Below, piece by piece: positions 30,912 to 40,799 of a DNA stretch of 44,318 bases. The translations under genes were made by a program, and so were the position numbers. Numbering within the stretch: the first letter of the stretch is position 1; each line of letters starts with the position of its first letter. The stretch comes from Methanobrevibacter ruminantium (lineage in GTDB: Archaea; Methanobacteriota; Methanobacteria; Methanobacteriales; Methanobacteriaceae), in NCBI RefSeq assembly GCF_016294135.1, contig NZ_JAEDCO010000010.1:1-44318 (forward strand). The letters are read 5' to 3'. Under the pieces are notes generated by a model. It had not been told where the DNA came from and searched no databases. It was given only the letters and a program-made list of their open reading frames with translations.

Positions 30912-32288
30912 CTAAATGTCACTTCCTTTAACTTTTCCATTAATCAATCTGTCCACATAGAGTTCAATGTATCCATAAGCTATTACAGAACCAAGGAAAC
31001 CGCCTAAAAGCATACCGTAATAAATTCCACGCTCTCCCATATTGAATACAAATCCTAAAAGATATGCGAATATCAATACAAGTACAAATTCCCTGAATGT
31101 GGTTAAAATAAAGGAAGTTGTTCCTTTTCCAAGCCCTTGGAATACATTTCCAGCACTTGCACCGAATGGAACATACAATATGAATAGGCACATCAATTGT
31201 ATGAATGAAGCAATCAACGGTTCAAGATGTGAGCTTGCCTCTGAATATGAGAATATGAATGCCACCTGATTTGCAAATACAAAGAGCAATATGCAAACTA
31301 TAATGGATGAGATTAGACCTAGCTTAACGGAATATCTGCAAGCAGTTCTAATGTTTTCATACTTTTTAGCACCATATGCAACACCAGCAACGGTAATTGC
31401 AGCAGTTCCAACACCAATAGCTGGAAGCAAACCTAAGGATATGATTCTCCATCCTGCAGTATAAACTGCCACTGCAACTGAACCTGAAACCAAAGTGAGC
31501 ATATAATTGACTGTAACTGCAAGAGCTGCCATGATCAATTGTTCCAAGCTTGCTGGAATTCCTACAACTAGAATATCCTTATACATTTTAAAATTATTAT
31601 GGAAATCTTTCTTGTTATATGATAAGTATGTATCTTTCTTAATGAAAATCCAGTATAACATCATTAGAATAGCAAATAGAGGAGATAAACCTGTTGCAAG
31701 AGCTGCACCTGAAACTCCCCAACCAAATGTGTAAATGAATATTGGATCTAAGACCATATTGATAATAGCTACAATAGCAATAGGCAAAGTGGCTCTTTTT
31801 ACATCTCCTTCTGCCCTAAATGCCCCTCCAAAAATAGGAGGGATTAAAATTGGAGCAGTGAAAGCGAATACAATTATGCCATAATCCATAGCATATTTCA
31901 ATACATCACTTGCACCCATTATCTTTAATAGGGATTCTAAAGATAAAAGGAAAAATACTGTAAGAATCAATGAAACAATTACACTTAAAATAGCAGAGTG
32001 CATAGCTGCATTATTTGCCTCATCTCTTTTTTCAGCACCAATATAACGAGAAATAAGAGATGTTGCACCAGCACCTATACCATTTCCAAATCCTACAAGC
32101 ACCATAAACAATGGAGTTACATATCCAAGTGCTGCCAAAGGAGCAGGTCCTAATCCTGCTACCCAAATACTATCCACAATATTGTTTAAGAAAATTAAAA
32201 ACATACTTGCTATCATAGGCCAAGCAAGCTTATTAATAGCTTTCTTAGGGTCTCCGGTAATCATTTCAACATTTTCATTCATTTCCAT
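30912..32288 (-). CDS. MATE-family multidrug/sodium antiporter
   Basis: The 458-residue membrane protein has about 12 helices in two homologous halves. Each half begins with a MatE signature: PMIASMFLIFLNNIVDSIWVAGLG near residue 20 and VGIPASLEQLIMAALAVTVNYML near 235. Conserved GIGAGATSLISRYIGA and GVGTAAITVAGVAYGAKKYE follow at equivalent places. MATE proteins export cationic drugs or metabolites using a sodium or proton gradient. The ATG at 32288 is preferred over one three codons upstream because AGGAA then sits at a workable distance. It is divergent from nucS. Confidence 0.93.
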   Translation of the reverse strand: MEMNENVEMITGDPKKAINKLAWPMIASMFLIFLNNIVDSIWVAGLGPAPLAALGYVTPLFMVLVGFGNGIGAGATSLISRYIGAEKRDEANNAAMHSAILSVIVSLILTVFFLLSLESLLKIMGASDVLKYAMDYGIIVFAFTAPILIPPIFGGAFRAEGDVKRATLPIAIVAIINMVLDPIFIYTFGWGVSGAALATGLSPLFAILMMLYWIFIKKDTYLSYNKKDFHNNFKMYKDILVVGIPASLEQLIMAALAVTVNYMLTLVSGSVAVAVYTAGWRIISLGLLPAIGVGTAAITVAGVAYGAKKYENIRTACRYSVKLGLISSIIVCILLFVFANQVAFIFSYSEASSHLEPLIASFIQLMCLFILYVPFGASAGNVFQGLGKGTTSFILTTFREFVLVLIFAYLLGFVFNMGERGIYYGMLLGGFLGSVIAYGYIELYVDRLINGKVKGSDI

Positions 32289-32503
32289 AATAATCATTTC
32301 CTAACTATTATAAATATATACATAGTCCTATATAAAATTTTAAGGATATTACTAATTTTTAAGGATATTGCTAATTTTGAAAAATTCATAAAAAAGTAAT
32401 AAATTGATTAAATTTATAAAAAATAAAAACAAATATTGATTATTGAAAATAAAACAAACTATTTGATAAAAATTTACTATTTATAAAACTTAAAACTGAT
32501 AAA

Positions 32504-33289
32504 ATGAAATACAAAATTTTAGAAAATCCTAATTATGAAGAGACTTATGATCTTATTGAGGAAGGCTTTAGGAAAAAGGCAACCATACTTCTTTTTGCAT
32601 GCTGTAGAGTCAGCTATGAAGGCCGTGCATTAAGTGAACTTGATTATGGTGAAAGAATAATCATGATGAAGCCAGACGGATGCTTCCTGATTCATCAGGA
32701 CAATAAAGTGGATCCAGTCAATTGGCAACCTCCTAAATCAAGACCAAGAGCTTACATCAAAGATGAAATACTATTTTTGGAAAGTCATAGGCGCAGCCCT
32801 CCTGAAAGATTGGAAGTTGAGGTAAGAAAAGTCCATTACGCTAACTATAACCTAATTGAAGATTATGAAGAGCTTGAAAGAGCAGGCTATGAAAAGGATA
32901 TGGGTGACATGATTTGGGAAAAGCCTCACATAATTGAGGAAGGATTCCGTCCAAGCGTAAGGGAATATGCAACAGAGCACGGATTCATTGACATTCTTGG
33001 AAATGATAGTGAAGGAAACCTAATGATTTTAGAATTGAAGGCCCGTAAGGCAGGAATAGCTGCAGTAAAACAAATCAGAAGATACTTGTCTGACTTTGAA
33101 AATAGGGAAAACAAGGAAATCAAAGGCGAAACTGGAGAAAAGCAGAAAATCAGAGGATTGCTTGTAGCGCCTTCAATAGGTGATGATGCACTTGAGCTTC
33201 TTGAAGAGGAAGGAATCGAATTTGTAGCTGTAGAACCTCCAAGAGAACTTAAAAAGGATAAAAAAGTTACTTTAGATGCTTTCGGATAA
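32504..33289 (+). CDS. nucS: Mismatch/branched-DNA endonuclease NucS (EndoMS)
   Basis: The 261-residue nuclease has the NucS two-domain layout: an N-terminal DNA-binding half-barrel (VSYEGRALSELDYGERIIMMKPDGCFLIHQ, split over residues 37-65), the NWQPP loop, and a C-terminal RecB-like nuclease domain with HGFIDILGNDSEGNLMILELKA, giving Asp163, Glu177 and Lys179 as metal and catalytic residues. In archaea without MutS/MutL, NucS cuts both strands at mismatches. The tail VTLDAFG resembles a weak PCNA-interaction motif, lacking the final aromatic pair. The gene lies 65 bases before mntP on the same strand. Confidence 0.96.
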   Translation: MKYKILENPNYEETYDLIEEGFRKKATILLFACCRVSYEGRALSELDYGERIIMMKPDGCFLIHQDNKVDPVNWQPPKSRPRAYIKDEILFLESHRRSPPERLEVEVRKVHYANYNLIEDYEELERAGYEKDMGDMIWEKPHIIEEGFRPSVREYATEHGFIDILGNDSEGNLMILELKARKAGIAAVKQIRRYLSDFENRENKEIKGETGEKQKIRGLLVAPSIGDDALELLEEEGIEFVAVEPPRELKKDKKVTLDAFG

Positions 33290-33354
33290 AAATGAATAAA
33301 TAAATTTGATACTATAAAACTTTCAAAACATCAATTAAACACGTACTGATTATT

Positions 33355-33924
33355 ATGGATTTTATTTCAACATTACTCATTGCAATTGCATTGGCAATGG
33401 ATGCATTCAGCGTTTCACTTACAAAAGGATTCACATTGAAGAAAATTACCAAAAGCCAAGTCTTGTGGTTTGCAATATTCTTTGGAGGATTCCAGGCATT
33501 GATGCCTGTTTTAGGTTGGTTAGGTGGAATTCAGCTGGAATGGCTCATAACTACCTTTGCCCCTTGGATAGCATTTATCCTTCTTCTTTTGATTGGATCA
33601 AATATGATAAAGGAAAGTTTCTCCAGCGATGAAGAAGAGGATTCATCCGATAAATTTTCATTTAAGGAATTGACATTGCTTGCAATAGCTACAAGCATAG
33701 ATGCATTTGCAGTTGGAATAACCTATGCAGTATTAAAAACAGATATCCTGATTCCAGTAATCATGATTGGGGTCACTGCATTCATATTTACAATAATCGG
33801 ACTCTATTTAGGTAAAAAAATAGGATATTACTTTGGAGACAAGTTCGAAATACTTGGAGGAGTTATCTTAATCTTGCTTGGTGTAAAAATACTCCTCGAA
33901 GGATTAGGAATATTGATTTTATAA
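33355..33924 (+). CDS. mntP: Manganese efflux pump MntP
   Basis: The 189-residue protein has six membrane helices in two related halves. Each half has the conserved acidic helix motif: IALAMDAFSVSLTKGF near residue 11 and AIATSIDAFAVGITYA near residue 116. A GFQALMPVLGWLGG segment follows the first and an acidic loop (SSDEEEDSSDKF) separates the halves. MntP exports Mn2+; in bacteria it is often under a yybP-ykoY riboswitch, but I see no such structure in the 65 bases upstream. A hairpin with a T7 tract follows the stop. Confidence 0.93.
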   Translation: MDFISTLLIAIALAMDAFSVSLTKGFTLKKITKSQVLWFAIFFGGFQALMPVLGWLGGIQLEWLITTFAPWIAFILLLLIGSNMIKESFSSDEEEDSSDKFSFKELTLLAIATSIDAFAVGITYAVLKTDILIPVIMIGVTAFIFTIIGLYLGKKIGYYFGDKFEILGGVILILLGVKILLEGLGILIL

Positions 33925-33935
33925 AAATAGTTAAA

Positions 33936-33959
33936 TGAGCTTTAGAATATTAAAGCTCA
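33936..33959 (+). terminator. Hairpin terminator after mntP
   Basis: TGAGCTTTA and TAAAGCTCA pair over 9 bp around GAATAT, followed by AAATCTTTTTTT. It lies between mntP and a convergent gene and is oriented to end mntP transcription. Confidence 0.7.
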
Positions 33960-33979
33960 AAATCTTTTTTTAATAATAA

Positions 33980-34480
33980 TTAGAGATCTAAAACGAATTT
34001 TTGTCCGCTTTCTTTCTTAAGACGTTCAATCTCTTCCTTTTGATGCCTTATAGCATAATCATTATAAGGCTTAGGAGATAATGTATGTCCATCATACTCC
34101 AATTTATAAATAACATACTCATCAGTATCTAAAGAAATAGTGTCCTCAGCGGATTTTAATTCAATAGCATTCAATTCTTCCATAATTGATTGATACTCTT
34201 TTTCTTCCTGTTGAATGAGCTCATCCAAATCCCTTTTTTGCATGGATTGATTAAGCTGCATGCCTAATCCAATCATTCCATTGACTTCCTTTCCACCAAT
34301 CTCAAATACAGACACTCTTATATGTTCCATTTGCTTAAGCATATGATCCAAAGTTGGTTGAGTTACAGGTTTTTCTCTTGCAGTTCCAATGATGTTTATT
34401 TCATAATCATTTTCCCAATCCTCAATTTTATAAACTGCATAATTGATATTGTCACATTTAATTTCTTTTTCTTCAGCCAT
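33980..34480 (-). CDS. Conserved-looking protein of unknown function
   Basis: A 166-residue soluble acidic protein that I do not recognise. Residues 10-85 look alpha/beta (INYAVYKIEDWENDYEINIIG, HIRVSVFEIGGKEVNGMIGLGM). Residues 85-112 form a Gln/Glu-rich helix (QSMQKRDLDELIQQEEKEYQS). The C-terminal third repeats the opening pattern (EYVIYKLEYDG compare NYAVYKIEDW) and ends in a charged helix. The similar strands suggest a two-unit fold. GTGATAAT precedes the ATG. It is convergent with mntP. Confidence 0.8.
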   Translation of the reverse strand: MAEEKEIKCDNINYAVYKIEDWENDYEINIIGTAREKPVTQPTLDHMLKQMEHIRVSVFEIGGKEVNGMIGLGMQLNQSMQKRDLDELIQQEEKEYQSIMEELNAIELKSAEDTISLDTDEYVIYKLEYDGHTLSPKPYNDYAIRHQKEEIERLKKESGQKFVLDL

Positions 34481-34711
34481 ATTATCACATTATTCTTAAA
34501 GATTATTAAAAGATTATTTTTAAAAATTTTCAATTAAATATTAATTTCTAATTACTAAATAAAATAATTTACCTTAATTTCTTAAAAATATCCTTAAAAT
34601 ATGTTAAATTTTAAATATAAGATTAAATATAAAGATTAATATTAGTATATATTATAATATATTAAAGAATTTTTATAAGTATTTTTAATCTATTGAGTAG
34701 GAGGTTAAAAT

Positions 34712-35782
34712 TTGGTAAAATATTGTCAAGAGTGTGGAAATGCAAGTTATGACAGTGCACCAGTTTGTGGTAACTGTGGTGCTAAACTTCCTCCAAAATC
34801 TGAAGCAAATGCTAGACATCCTAAGTTAGAAGGAAAATTCAAACCAGGAGTAATCACTAGCACAAATGATTCAATATTCTCCGGCAGTTCATCTAGCTTT
34901 GGAAAAGGATTATCTAGCAAGTTAGGAAGCTTCGATTTAAGTAAATTTAGTAGTGTTTCTAGAGAGAAAGAACAAAAAAGTCACACTCAAGCTCAAAGTA
35001 CTAAACCTTCATTCAGCAAAACTGCAACTGAAGGATTCAAGCAAAAAGATAAGGGAATCAAAGACCCTGCTAAGAAATTCAGTTCTGCAAAAACTGAAAA
35101 GATCACTAGGGAAATTAAAAAGGAAATCCCTAAGAAAGATAAAATTAAAATTCCTAAAAAAGAGAAGAAAGCTGAACCTAAAGTCACTAAAAAATCAGAC
35201 GGCGGTTCCAACCTAAACATTAGAAAAATTGCAATTGTTGCAATACTTGCAATAATCATTCTATTGATTGCAGGAATTGGACTTAATGGACTACAAAACC
35301 AAACCACTGATGAAGTTAAGAACTATTCAGATGGAATAATCAGTTTTGATTACTCTGGAAACTGGTCCATGTACAACAATACCGATGGAAACAGCAATTC
35401 CAGCGATATTGCATTTAAAACTAAAGACAACACATTAATTGGATTCACTACAATTCAAAGTGATGACATTACCTATGAAAAGATCATAAGTGACATTAAC
35501 GCAACATCACAATCCTTAAATGGGGAGGTCTTAGATGCTGAAACTGTTGATATAGGTGGAATTCCATCCTTGAGAATGACAATCAGCACTGCAGACCAAG
35601 GATATTCAAGATACTACTGTACCTTACGTGATGGAGTGTACTACAGCTTTGTCATAAACAATGGAAAATCAAGTAATCAAGACATAAGCGCTTTGAATAC
35701 AACTGAAATCCAAAATATGATTAATAGTATTAGTTTTCAAACAACAGAAATTGATGCAGCAGACGGTGCAGAAATAGCTTAA
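34712..35782 (+). CDS. Zinc-ribbon, single-span membrane protein with PsbP-like domain
   Basis: A 356-residue protein in four parts. Residues 1-25 form a zinc ribbon (CQECG(x9)CGNCG). Residues 26-168 form a low-complexity linker rich in Ser, then Lys (SFSKTATEGFKQKDKG, then KKDKIKIPKKEKKAEPK). Residues 171-193 form one membrane helix (RKIAIVAILAIIILLIAGIG). Residues 200-356 form a beta-rich PsbP-like domain (ISFDYSGNWSMYNN, IGFTTIQSDDITYEKII) with several N-x-S/T sequons. Expected topology is zinc ribbon inside, PsbP-like domain outside. Its role is unknown; a sensor or surface protein is possible. The start is TTG at 34712, supported by AGGAGGTT five bases upstream. Confidence 0.87.
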   Translation: MVKYCQECGNASYDSAPVCGNCGAKLPPKSEANARHPKLEGKFKPGVITSTNDSIFSGSSSSFGKGLSSKLGSFDLSKFSSVSREKEQKSHTQAQSTKPSFSKTATEGFKQKDKGIKDPAKKFSSAKTEKITREIKKEIPKKDKIKIPKKEKKAEPKVTKKSDGGSNLNIRKIAIVAILAIIILLIAGIGLNGLQNQTTDEVKNYSDGIISFDYSGNWSMYNNTDGNSNSSDIAFKTKDNTLIGFTTIQSDDITYEKIISDINATSQSLNGEVLDAETVDIGGIPSLRMTISTADQGYSRYYCTLRDGVYYSFVINNGKSSNQDISALNTTEIQNMINSISFQTTEIDAADGAEIA

Positions 35783-35934
35783 AACTAATCTATTAATTTT
35801 TTTATTTTTAACTTCCGCTTAAAAATAAATATTTTTTCTTTTTTATTTTTCTTAATTTTTTTATTTTTTAATTTTATAATTTTTAAATATTAACCTATTT
35901 TTAATTTTTATCATTAACTATCGAGGAAACAAAC

Positions 35935-36780
35935 ATGAATTCAATCAAAATAGCTCTTTGTCAAATGAATGTGGTGGACAATAAGGAAAAGAATATAGAA
36001 AAAGCCATTCAAATGATTAAGGAATCAAAAGAGCAAGGAGCAGATTTGGCTGTTCTTCCTGAAATGTTTAACTGCCCATATGAAAATGAGAAATTCATAG
36101 AATATGCTGAAGAACTGGAGAATAGTCAAACCTTAAAGGAAATAGCTAAGATTGCAAAAGAAGAGAACATTCATGTTTTGGCAGGATCCATACCTGAACT
36201 TGAAAGAGATGATGAAAATGAAACAGAATCAATATACAACACTGCAGTTTTCTTTGACAATGATGGGAAACAATTAGGAAAGCATAGGAAAATGCACCTA
36301 TTTGACATTGATGTTAAAGGAAAAATCTATTTCAAGGAATCAGACACATTAAGTGCAGGAAATGAATTCACAATTATAAAGACAGATTCGGCAAGATTTG
36401 GAATCGGAATCTGCTATGACATAAGATTTGTGGAGCTGTCAAGAATCATGGCATTGAATGGTGTTGAAATACTAATTTTCCCAGGGGCTTTCAATTTGAC
36501 AACAGGCCCTACACATTGGGAACTCTTATTTAGATCAAGAGCATTGGACAATCAAGTTTATGCAATTGGAGTTGCACCAGCACTTGATGAGAATGCAAGC
36601 TATAACTCATATGGACATTCCATAGCAGTAAATCCATGGGGAGAAGTGATTGAAGAATTGGATTACAGTGAAGAATTAAAAATCGTTGTAATAGATTTGG
36701 ATGAAATAAAAAGGATAAGAGAAGAGATTCCTGTTTTAAAGAACAGAAGAACTGATTTATACGAAATAAAGAAAAAATAG
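35935..36780 (+). CDS. Carbon-nitrogen hydrolase, omega-amidase-like
   Basis: The 281-residue nitrilase-superfamily enzyme has the Glu-Lys-Cys triad: Glu43 in AVLPEMFNCPY, Lys119 in KHRKMHLFDID and Cys160 in GIGICYDIRF. The MFNCPY, KMHLFDID and CYDIRF blocks are closest to the Nit2/omega-amidase group, which hydrolyses alpha-ketoglutaramate or alpha-ketosuccinamate. Other small amides cannot be excluded. It is cytoplasmic and monocistronic. GAGG lies eight bases before the ATG. It is convergent with the HEAT-repeat gene. Confidence 0.93.
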   Translation: MNSIKIALCQMNVVDNKEKNIEKAIQMIKESKEQGADLAVLPEMFNCPYENEKFIEYAEELENSQTLKEIAKIAKEENIHVLAGSIPELERDDENETESIYNTAVFFDNDGKQLGKHRKMHLFDIDVKGKIYFKESDTLSAGNEFTIIKTDSARFGIGICYDIRFVELSRIMALNGVEILIFPGAFNLTTGPTHWELLFRSRALDNQVYAIGVAPALDENASYNSYGHSIAVNPWGEVIEELDYSEELKIVVIDLDEIKRIREEIPVLKNRRTDLYEIKKK

Positions 36781-36808
36781 ATAAGATAAAATATGTTCAT
36801 GAAATAAA

Positions 36809-36822
36809 CATGAAATTTCATG
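36809..36822. repeat. CATGAAATTTCATG palindrome between convergent genes
   Basis: A perfect 14-base palindrome 29 bases after the amidase stop codon, with a partial extra copy (TTCATGAAA) just upstream at about 36797-36805. It may be a weak RNA hairpin at the transcript end. Confidence 0.5.
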
Positions 36823-36937
36823 AAAAATAAAAATTATAAAAATAGGCACTAATTTTAAAAAAAATATTAAAAAAGAGAAAACAAATTAATAAAAATAATA
36901 AAAATAATTAAAATTTATCTTAATTTATTTTTTAATT

Positions 36938-37789
36938 TTATTTTAATTTTGCTAATCTCTTTTCAAAGTAAGCTAATTTTTTCTCAGTATCAGCAAACAC
37001 TTCACATGCTGTTTCCAAGACTCTTACTTCATTGTCATAATCATTTTCCTTTCTATAGAGAACACATAATCTTTTATATGGAGCATCTTTTGGCTGTTTT
37101 GATTCAACATACCTTTCATATTCCTTAATTGCCTTTTTAAGATTTGCCGCTTCCATTTCCTTAATGGTGCTCATAGGAATGACTTTAACAATAGCTTTTC
37201 CAGAGGCCTTTGCCTTTTTCCTTTTTTCAGCTTTTTTAATTGCCTTATTACAGGATTTCTTGAAGTCCTTGTCATCCTCATTCTTTCTTGCCTGTTTGAT
37301 GAGCTTAATGGATTCATCACTTCCTAAATCTCCTAAAGCTTGAACTGCAGCTAACTTTACACCCCAATCCTCATCTTCAAGACATTTTGCAATGCTATCC
37401 AATTCATCTTCAGCTTGAAGTTCACCTAAAGCCCTTACAGCAACTTTTCTAACACCGAAATCCTCATCATCAAGGGATTCTACGAAATAAGGAATTACCT
37501 TTGCATCTTCAGTTTCCTTAAGCGCAAACGCTAAAAATCGTTTATCCTTTCCTTCTGCATTTGCAAACTCTTCAATCAATTTATCTACAGCCACATCTCC
37601 CATATTACCTAAGATTTCTGCAGCTTTAAAACGCACTTGAGCATTTTCATCTTTAGTAGCTTGAATCAAATGATCGATAATAGATTCATCATTCACCTTT
37701 TCCAAACTTGCTATAGCTGATTTTCTAGTCGCTACATCTTCATCCTTCAATGCTTCAATAGCTTCTTCAATTGATAAATTTCCTACCAT
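36938..37789 (-). CDS. HEAT-repeat protein with C-terminal helical (TPR-like) region
   Basis: The 283-residue protein has about five HEAT repeats (residues 5-170), with the PBS-lyase-type core VRKAAIxALG visible as TRKSAIASLEKV, VRFKAAEILGNMG, VRKVAVRALGEL and VKLAAVQALGDLG. A basic hinge follows (KKAEKRKKAKASGKA, about 190-205), then a helical hairpin region (LKKAIKEYERYVESK, YKRLCVLYRKENDYD, LETACEVFADTEKKLAYF) like tetratricopeptide units. It is probably a protein-binding scaffold. GAGGAT precedes the ATG. It is unrelated in detail to the HEAT gene at 6456. Confidence 0.9.
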   Translation of the reverse strand: MVGNLSIEEAIEALKDEDVATRKSAIASLEKVNDESIIDHLIQATKDENAQVRFKAAEILGNMGDVAVDKLIEEFANAEGKDKRFLAFALKETEDAKVIPYFVESLDDEDFGVRKVAVRALGELQAEDELDSIAKCLEDEDWGVKLAAVQALGDLGSDESIKLIKQARKNEDDKDFKKSCNKAIKKAEKRKKAKASGKAIVKVIPMSTIKEMEAANLKKAIKEYERYVESKQPKDAPYKRLCVLYRKENDYDNEVRVLETACEVFADTEKKLAYFEKRLAKLK

Positions 37790-38004
37790 AATAAATCCTC
37801 ATAAAACTAAAATAATTAAAATAATCAATGAATTAAAATTAATTTCTAAACTTAATTCTTAATTTAATAATATTTAAGTTAAAACTAATATTTAAATTAA
37901 TTTGAATAAGTAAAAACTAAACTATAAAATAAATAAATTACATAAATAAATGGTAACTATTTTAAAATAACACAACACACCAATAAGATTTAAAGATTGA
38001 TAAT

Positions 38005-40605
38005 ATGATAAAAAAACAAACTAAAAGCTATTCAAAAAAGGAAATCTATAATAATCTCCACCCTTATGTGAAGCAGTGGTTTGAGAATATCTTTGAAGAC
38101 TTTACACCTGCACAAAAACAAGCGATTCCTGAAATTCATAAAGGGAACAACATACTTGTTTCATCACCAACAGGATCTGGAAAGACATTGACTGCATTCC
38201 TATCGGTCATTAATGAACTGACTGAACTTGCAGATAAAGGGGAACTTGAAGATAAGGTTTATTGCATTTACATATCTCCTCTAAAGGCATTGGACAATGA
38301 CATTGAAAGAAACCTTGACCAGCCCCTTAGGGAAATAGAGAAAATAGCTAAAAAGCCATTAGGAATCAGAAAGGCAGTTAGAACTGGAGACACCACCCAA
38401 TATCAAAGGACAAAGATGTTGAAGTCCCCCCCACATATTCTGATTACAACACCTGAAACATTATCAATCCTCCTTGTCGCGCCTAAATTCCGGGAAAAAT
38501 TATCACATGTAAAGTATGTGATTGTTGATGAGATCCATTCATTGGCTGAAAACAAGAGGGGAGTTCACTTAAGCCTATCATTAGAGAGATTGCAGCATCT
38601 AATTGGGGGATTTACAAGGATTGGATTATCCGCTACAGTAAGCCCTCTTGAAGAAGTTGCAAGATTCCTTGTAGGATATGAATACGGAGTGGAAAGGGAT
38701 TGTATCCTAGTTGATATCAATTATCTGAAGGAACTGGATATAGAAGTTATCTCTCCAGTTGACGATATTGTAATAGCTGATGATGAGGATACGAGAATGG
38801 CAACTTATGCCCTAATCGATGACTTAGTGATGGAACATAAGACAACCTTGATATTTACAAATACCCGTAGCGCTACAGAACGCTATGTTTACAACCTCAA
38901 AAAGCTTTACGGAGAACATTTCAATAGCAACAACATTATGGCACACCACTCTTCCCTATCAAAGGAATCAAGATTGGAAACTGAAGAAAAACTAAAGAGA
39001 GGTGAGCTTAGGGCTGTTGTATCCTCAACTTCACTTGAACTTGGAATAGATATAGGTTACATTGACCTTGTAATACTTATCAACTCACCGAAATCAGTTT
39101 CAAGGGCTCTTCAAAGAATCGGTAGAAGCGGCCACAGATTGCATGAAAAGTCCAAGGGAAGAATAATCGTTACAGATAGAGATGAACTTGTAGAATGTTC
39201 TGTTCTCTTGAAAAATGCTAAGGAAGGAAAAATTGACAACATAAAAATCCCTAAGGACTGCTTGGATGTGCTTTCACAACATATCTATGGAATGGGAATA
39301 GAAAACCCTTGGGACATCGATTATGCCTACGATGTGATTAGAAAAAGCTATTGCTATAAGGATCTGGAAAGGGATGACTATGAAGATGTCCTAAGCTATT
39401 TGGCAGGAGAGTATGTGGAACTTGAAGAGCGTTACGTTTATGCTAAAATCTGGATAGACTATAAGGAAAACACCTTTGGAAAAAGGGGAAAATTAGCAAG
39501 GATGCTTTATTCCACAAACATTGGAACCATACCTGACCATTCTGCAGTAATCGTGAAATGTGATGGGGAGCCAATAGGTAAGGTTGAAGAGGACTTTATG
39601 GAAAAGCTTAAAAAAGGTGACAGCTTTGTTCTTGGCGGAAGAACATACAAATTCAATTATGGAAAGGGAATGACCATAAATGTCTCTCCAGCATCAGGAC
39701 CTCCTACAATCCCTTCATGGTATTCTGAGCAATTGCCTCTTGCATTTGACCTTGCAGTAGACATCCAGAGATTTAGATACATTCTTGAAAGCAAGTTCCA
39801 GTATGGAAGATCTAAAGAGGAAATAATGGAATTCCTTCATGAATACCTTTATGTTGATGAGTTTGCAGCAAACTCAATCTATGAATACTTCAATGAACAG
39901 TTCCTCTATGCCCAAATACCTCACAAACAAAAGCTTCTTGTTGAGTATTACACAGGATTTGGAGGAAGAAAATTCGTTGTTTTCCATAGCTTGTTTGGAA
40001 GGAAGACAAATGATGCGCTTGCAAGGGCAGTGGCTTATGTGGCAAGTGACAGAAACAAGAGGAACATTACAATCTCAATTACAGACAATGGATTCTATTT
40101 AAGCTCAGAGGGCAAGATGGGAGCATTGGAAGCATTGGAAAGATTGAATCCTAACAACTTTGAAAACATACTGATAAGGTCACTTGACAAAACCGAAACA
40201 TTGGCAAGCAGATTCAGGCATTGCGCTGGAAGATCCCTCATGACCTTAAGAAGATACAAAGGGCATGAAAAGTCTGTAGGAAGGCAGCAAGTTAGAGGAA
40301 AAATATTGCTCAAGTACATTCAGGAAATGGACAATAATTTCCCAATACTCAAGGAATCCAGAAGGGAAGCCACTGAAGATTATATGGACATTAAAAATGC
40401 TAAAAGGGTCATTTCATGGATTTCAAGTGGTGAAATGGAAATCAAGACAATAAATACAATAATCCCAAGCCCATTTGCATTTAATCTTGTATCACAAGGA
40501 TACTTGGAAGTCCTAAAGCAGAACGATAAATCAGAATTTACCAAAAGGATGCATAGGGCAGTTATAGAAAAGATAAAAGAGCAAATGGGAAATGATTATT
40601 ATTAG
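38005..40605 (+). CDS. Lhr-type ATP-dependent DNA helicase
   Basis: The 866-residue superfamily 2 helicase has the Q-like start FTPAQKQAIPEI, Walker A SSPTGSGKT (about residues 53-61), IYISPLKALDNDI, TPETLSILL, the DEIH box (VIVDEIHSLAENKRG, about 173-187), motif III LSATVSP, motif IV FTNTRSATERY, and motifs V-VI SSTSLELGIDIG and ALQRIGRSGHR. A winged-helix and Lhr-core C-terminal region with a beta-sheet bundle follows (GTIPDHSAVIVKCDG, ASGPPTIPSWYSEQLPLAFDL). Length fits archaeal Lhr, a 3'-5' translocase in DNA repair and fork processing. No RBS stronger than TTGAT precedes the ATG. Confidence 0.95.
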   Translation: MIKKQTKSYSKKEIYNNLHPYVKQWFENIFEDFTPAQKQAIPEIHKGNNILVSSPTGSGKTLTAFLSVINELTELADKGELEDKVYCIYISPLKALDNDIERNLDQPLREIEKIAKKPLGIRKAVRTGDTTQYQRTKMLKSPPHILITTPETLSILLVAPKFREKLSHVKYVIVDEIHSLAENKRGVHLSLSLERLQHLIGGFTRIGLSATVSPLEEVARFLVGYEYGVERDCILVDINYLKELDIEVISPVDDIVIADDEDTRMATYALIDDLVMEHKTTLIFTNTRSATERYVYNLKKLYGEHFNSNNIMAHHSSLSKESRLETEEKLKRGELRAVVSSTSLELGIDIGYIDLVILINSPKSVSRALQRIGRSGHRLHEKSKGRIIVTDRDELVECSVLLKNAKEGKIDNIKIPKDCLDVLSQHIYGMGIENPWDIDYAYDVIRKSYCYKDLERDDYEDVLSYLAGEYVELEERYVYAKIWIDYKENTFGKRGKLARMLYSTNIGTIPDHSAVIVKCDGEPIGKVEEDFMEKLKKGDSFVLGGRTYKFNYGKGMTINVSPASGPPTIPSWYSEQLPLAFDLAVDIQRFRYILESKFQYGRSKEEIMEFLHEYLYVDEFAANSIYEYFNEQFLYAQIPHKQKLLVEYYTGFGGRKFVVFHSLFGRKTNDALARAVAYVASDRNKRNITISITDNGFYLSSEGKMGALEALERLNPNNFENILIRSLDKTETLASRFRHCAGRSLMTLRRYKGHEKSVGRQQVRGKILLKYIQEMDNNFPILKESRREATEDYMDIKNAKRVISWISSGEMEIKTINTIIPSPFAFNLVSQGYLEVLKQNDKSEFTKRMHRAVIEKIKEQMGNDYY

Positions 40606-40799
40606 TCAACTAATAATTAATTAAAATTAAAATTAAAAATAAACTAAAATAAATTCTATAAACTAAAATAAAGTAAAATAAATTAAAATAAATTAAAAAG
40701 CAAAGTTTAAATACTTGATAACTAAACTTAAATACGTGAAAATTATAATAAAAAAGAGATTATTATAATTAAAGAATTAATCTAAAATGAGGTGATAAA

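Noticed and set aside
33290..33354. Manganese riboswitch (yybP-ykoY) before mntP
   Set aside because: The 65-base gap has no paired GC-rich helices or the conserved loop pattern of that class.
34953..35216. 87-codon plus-strand frame inside the zinc-ribbon membrane protein
   Set aside because: A shifted frame of the lysine-rich linker; the main frame has the ribbon, helix and external domain.
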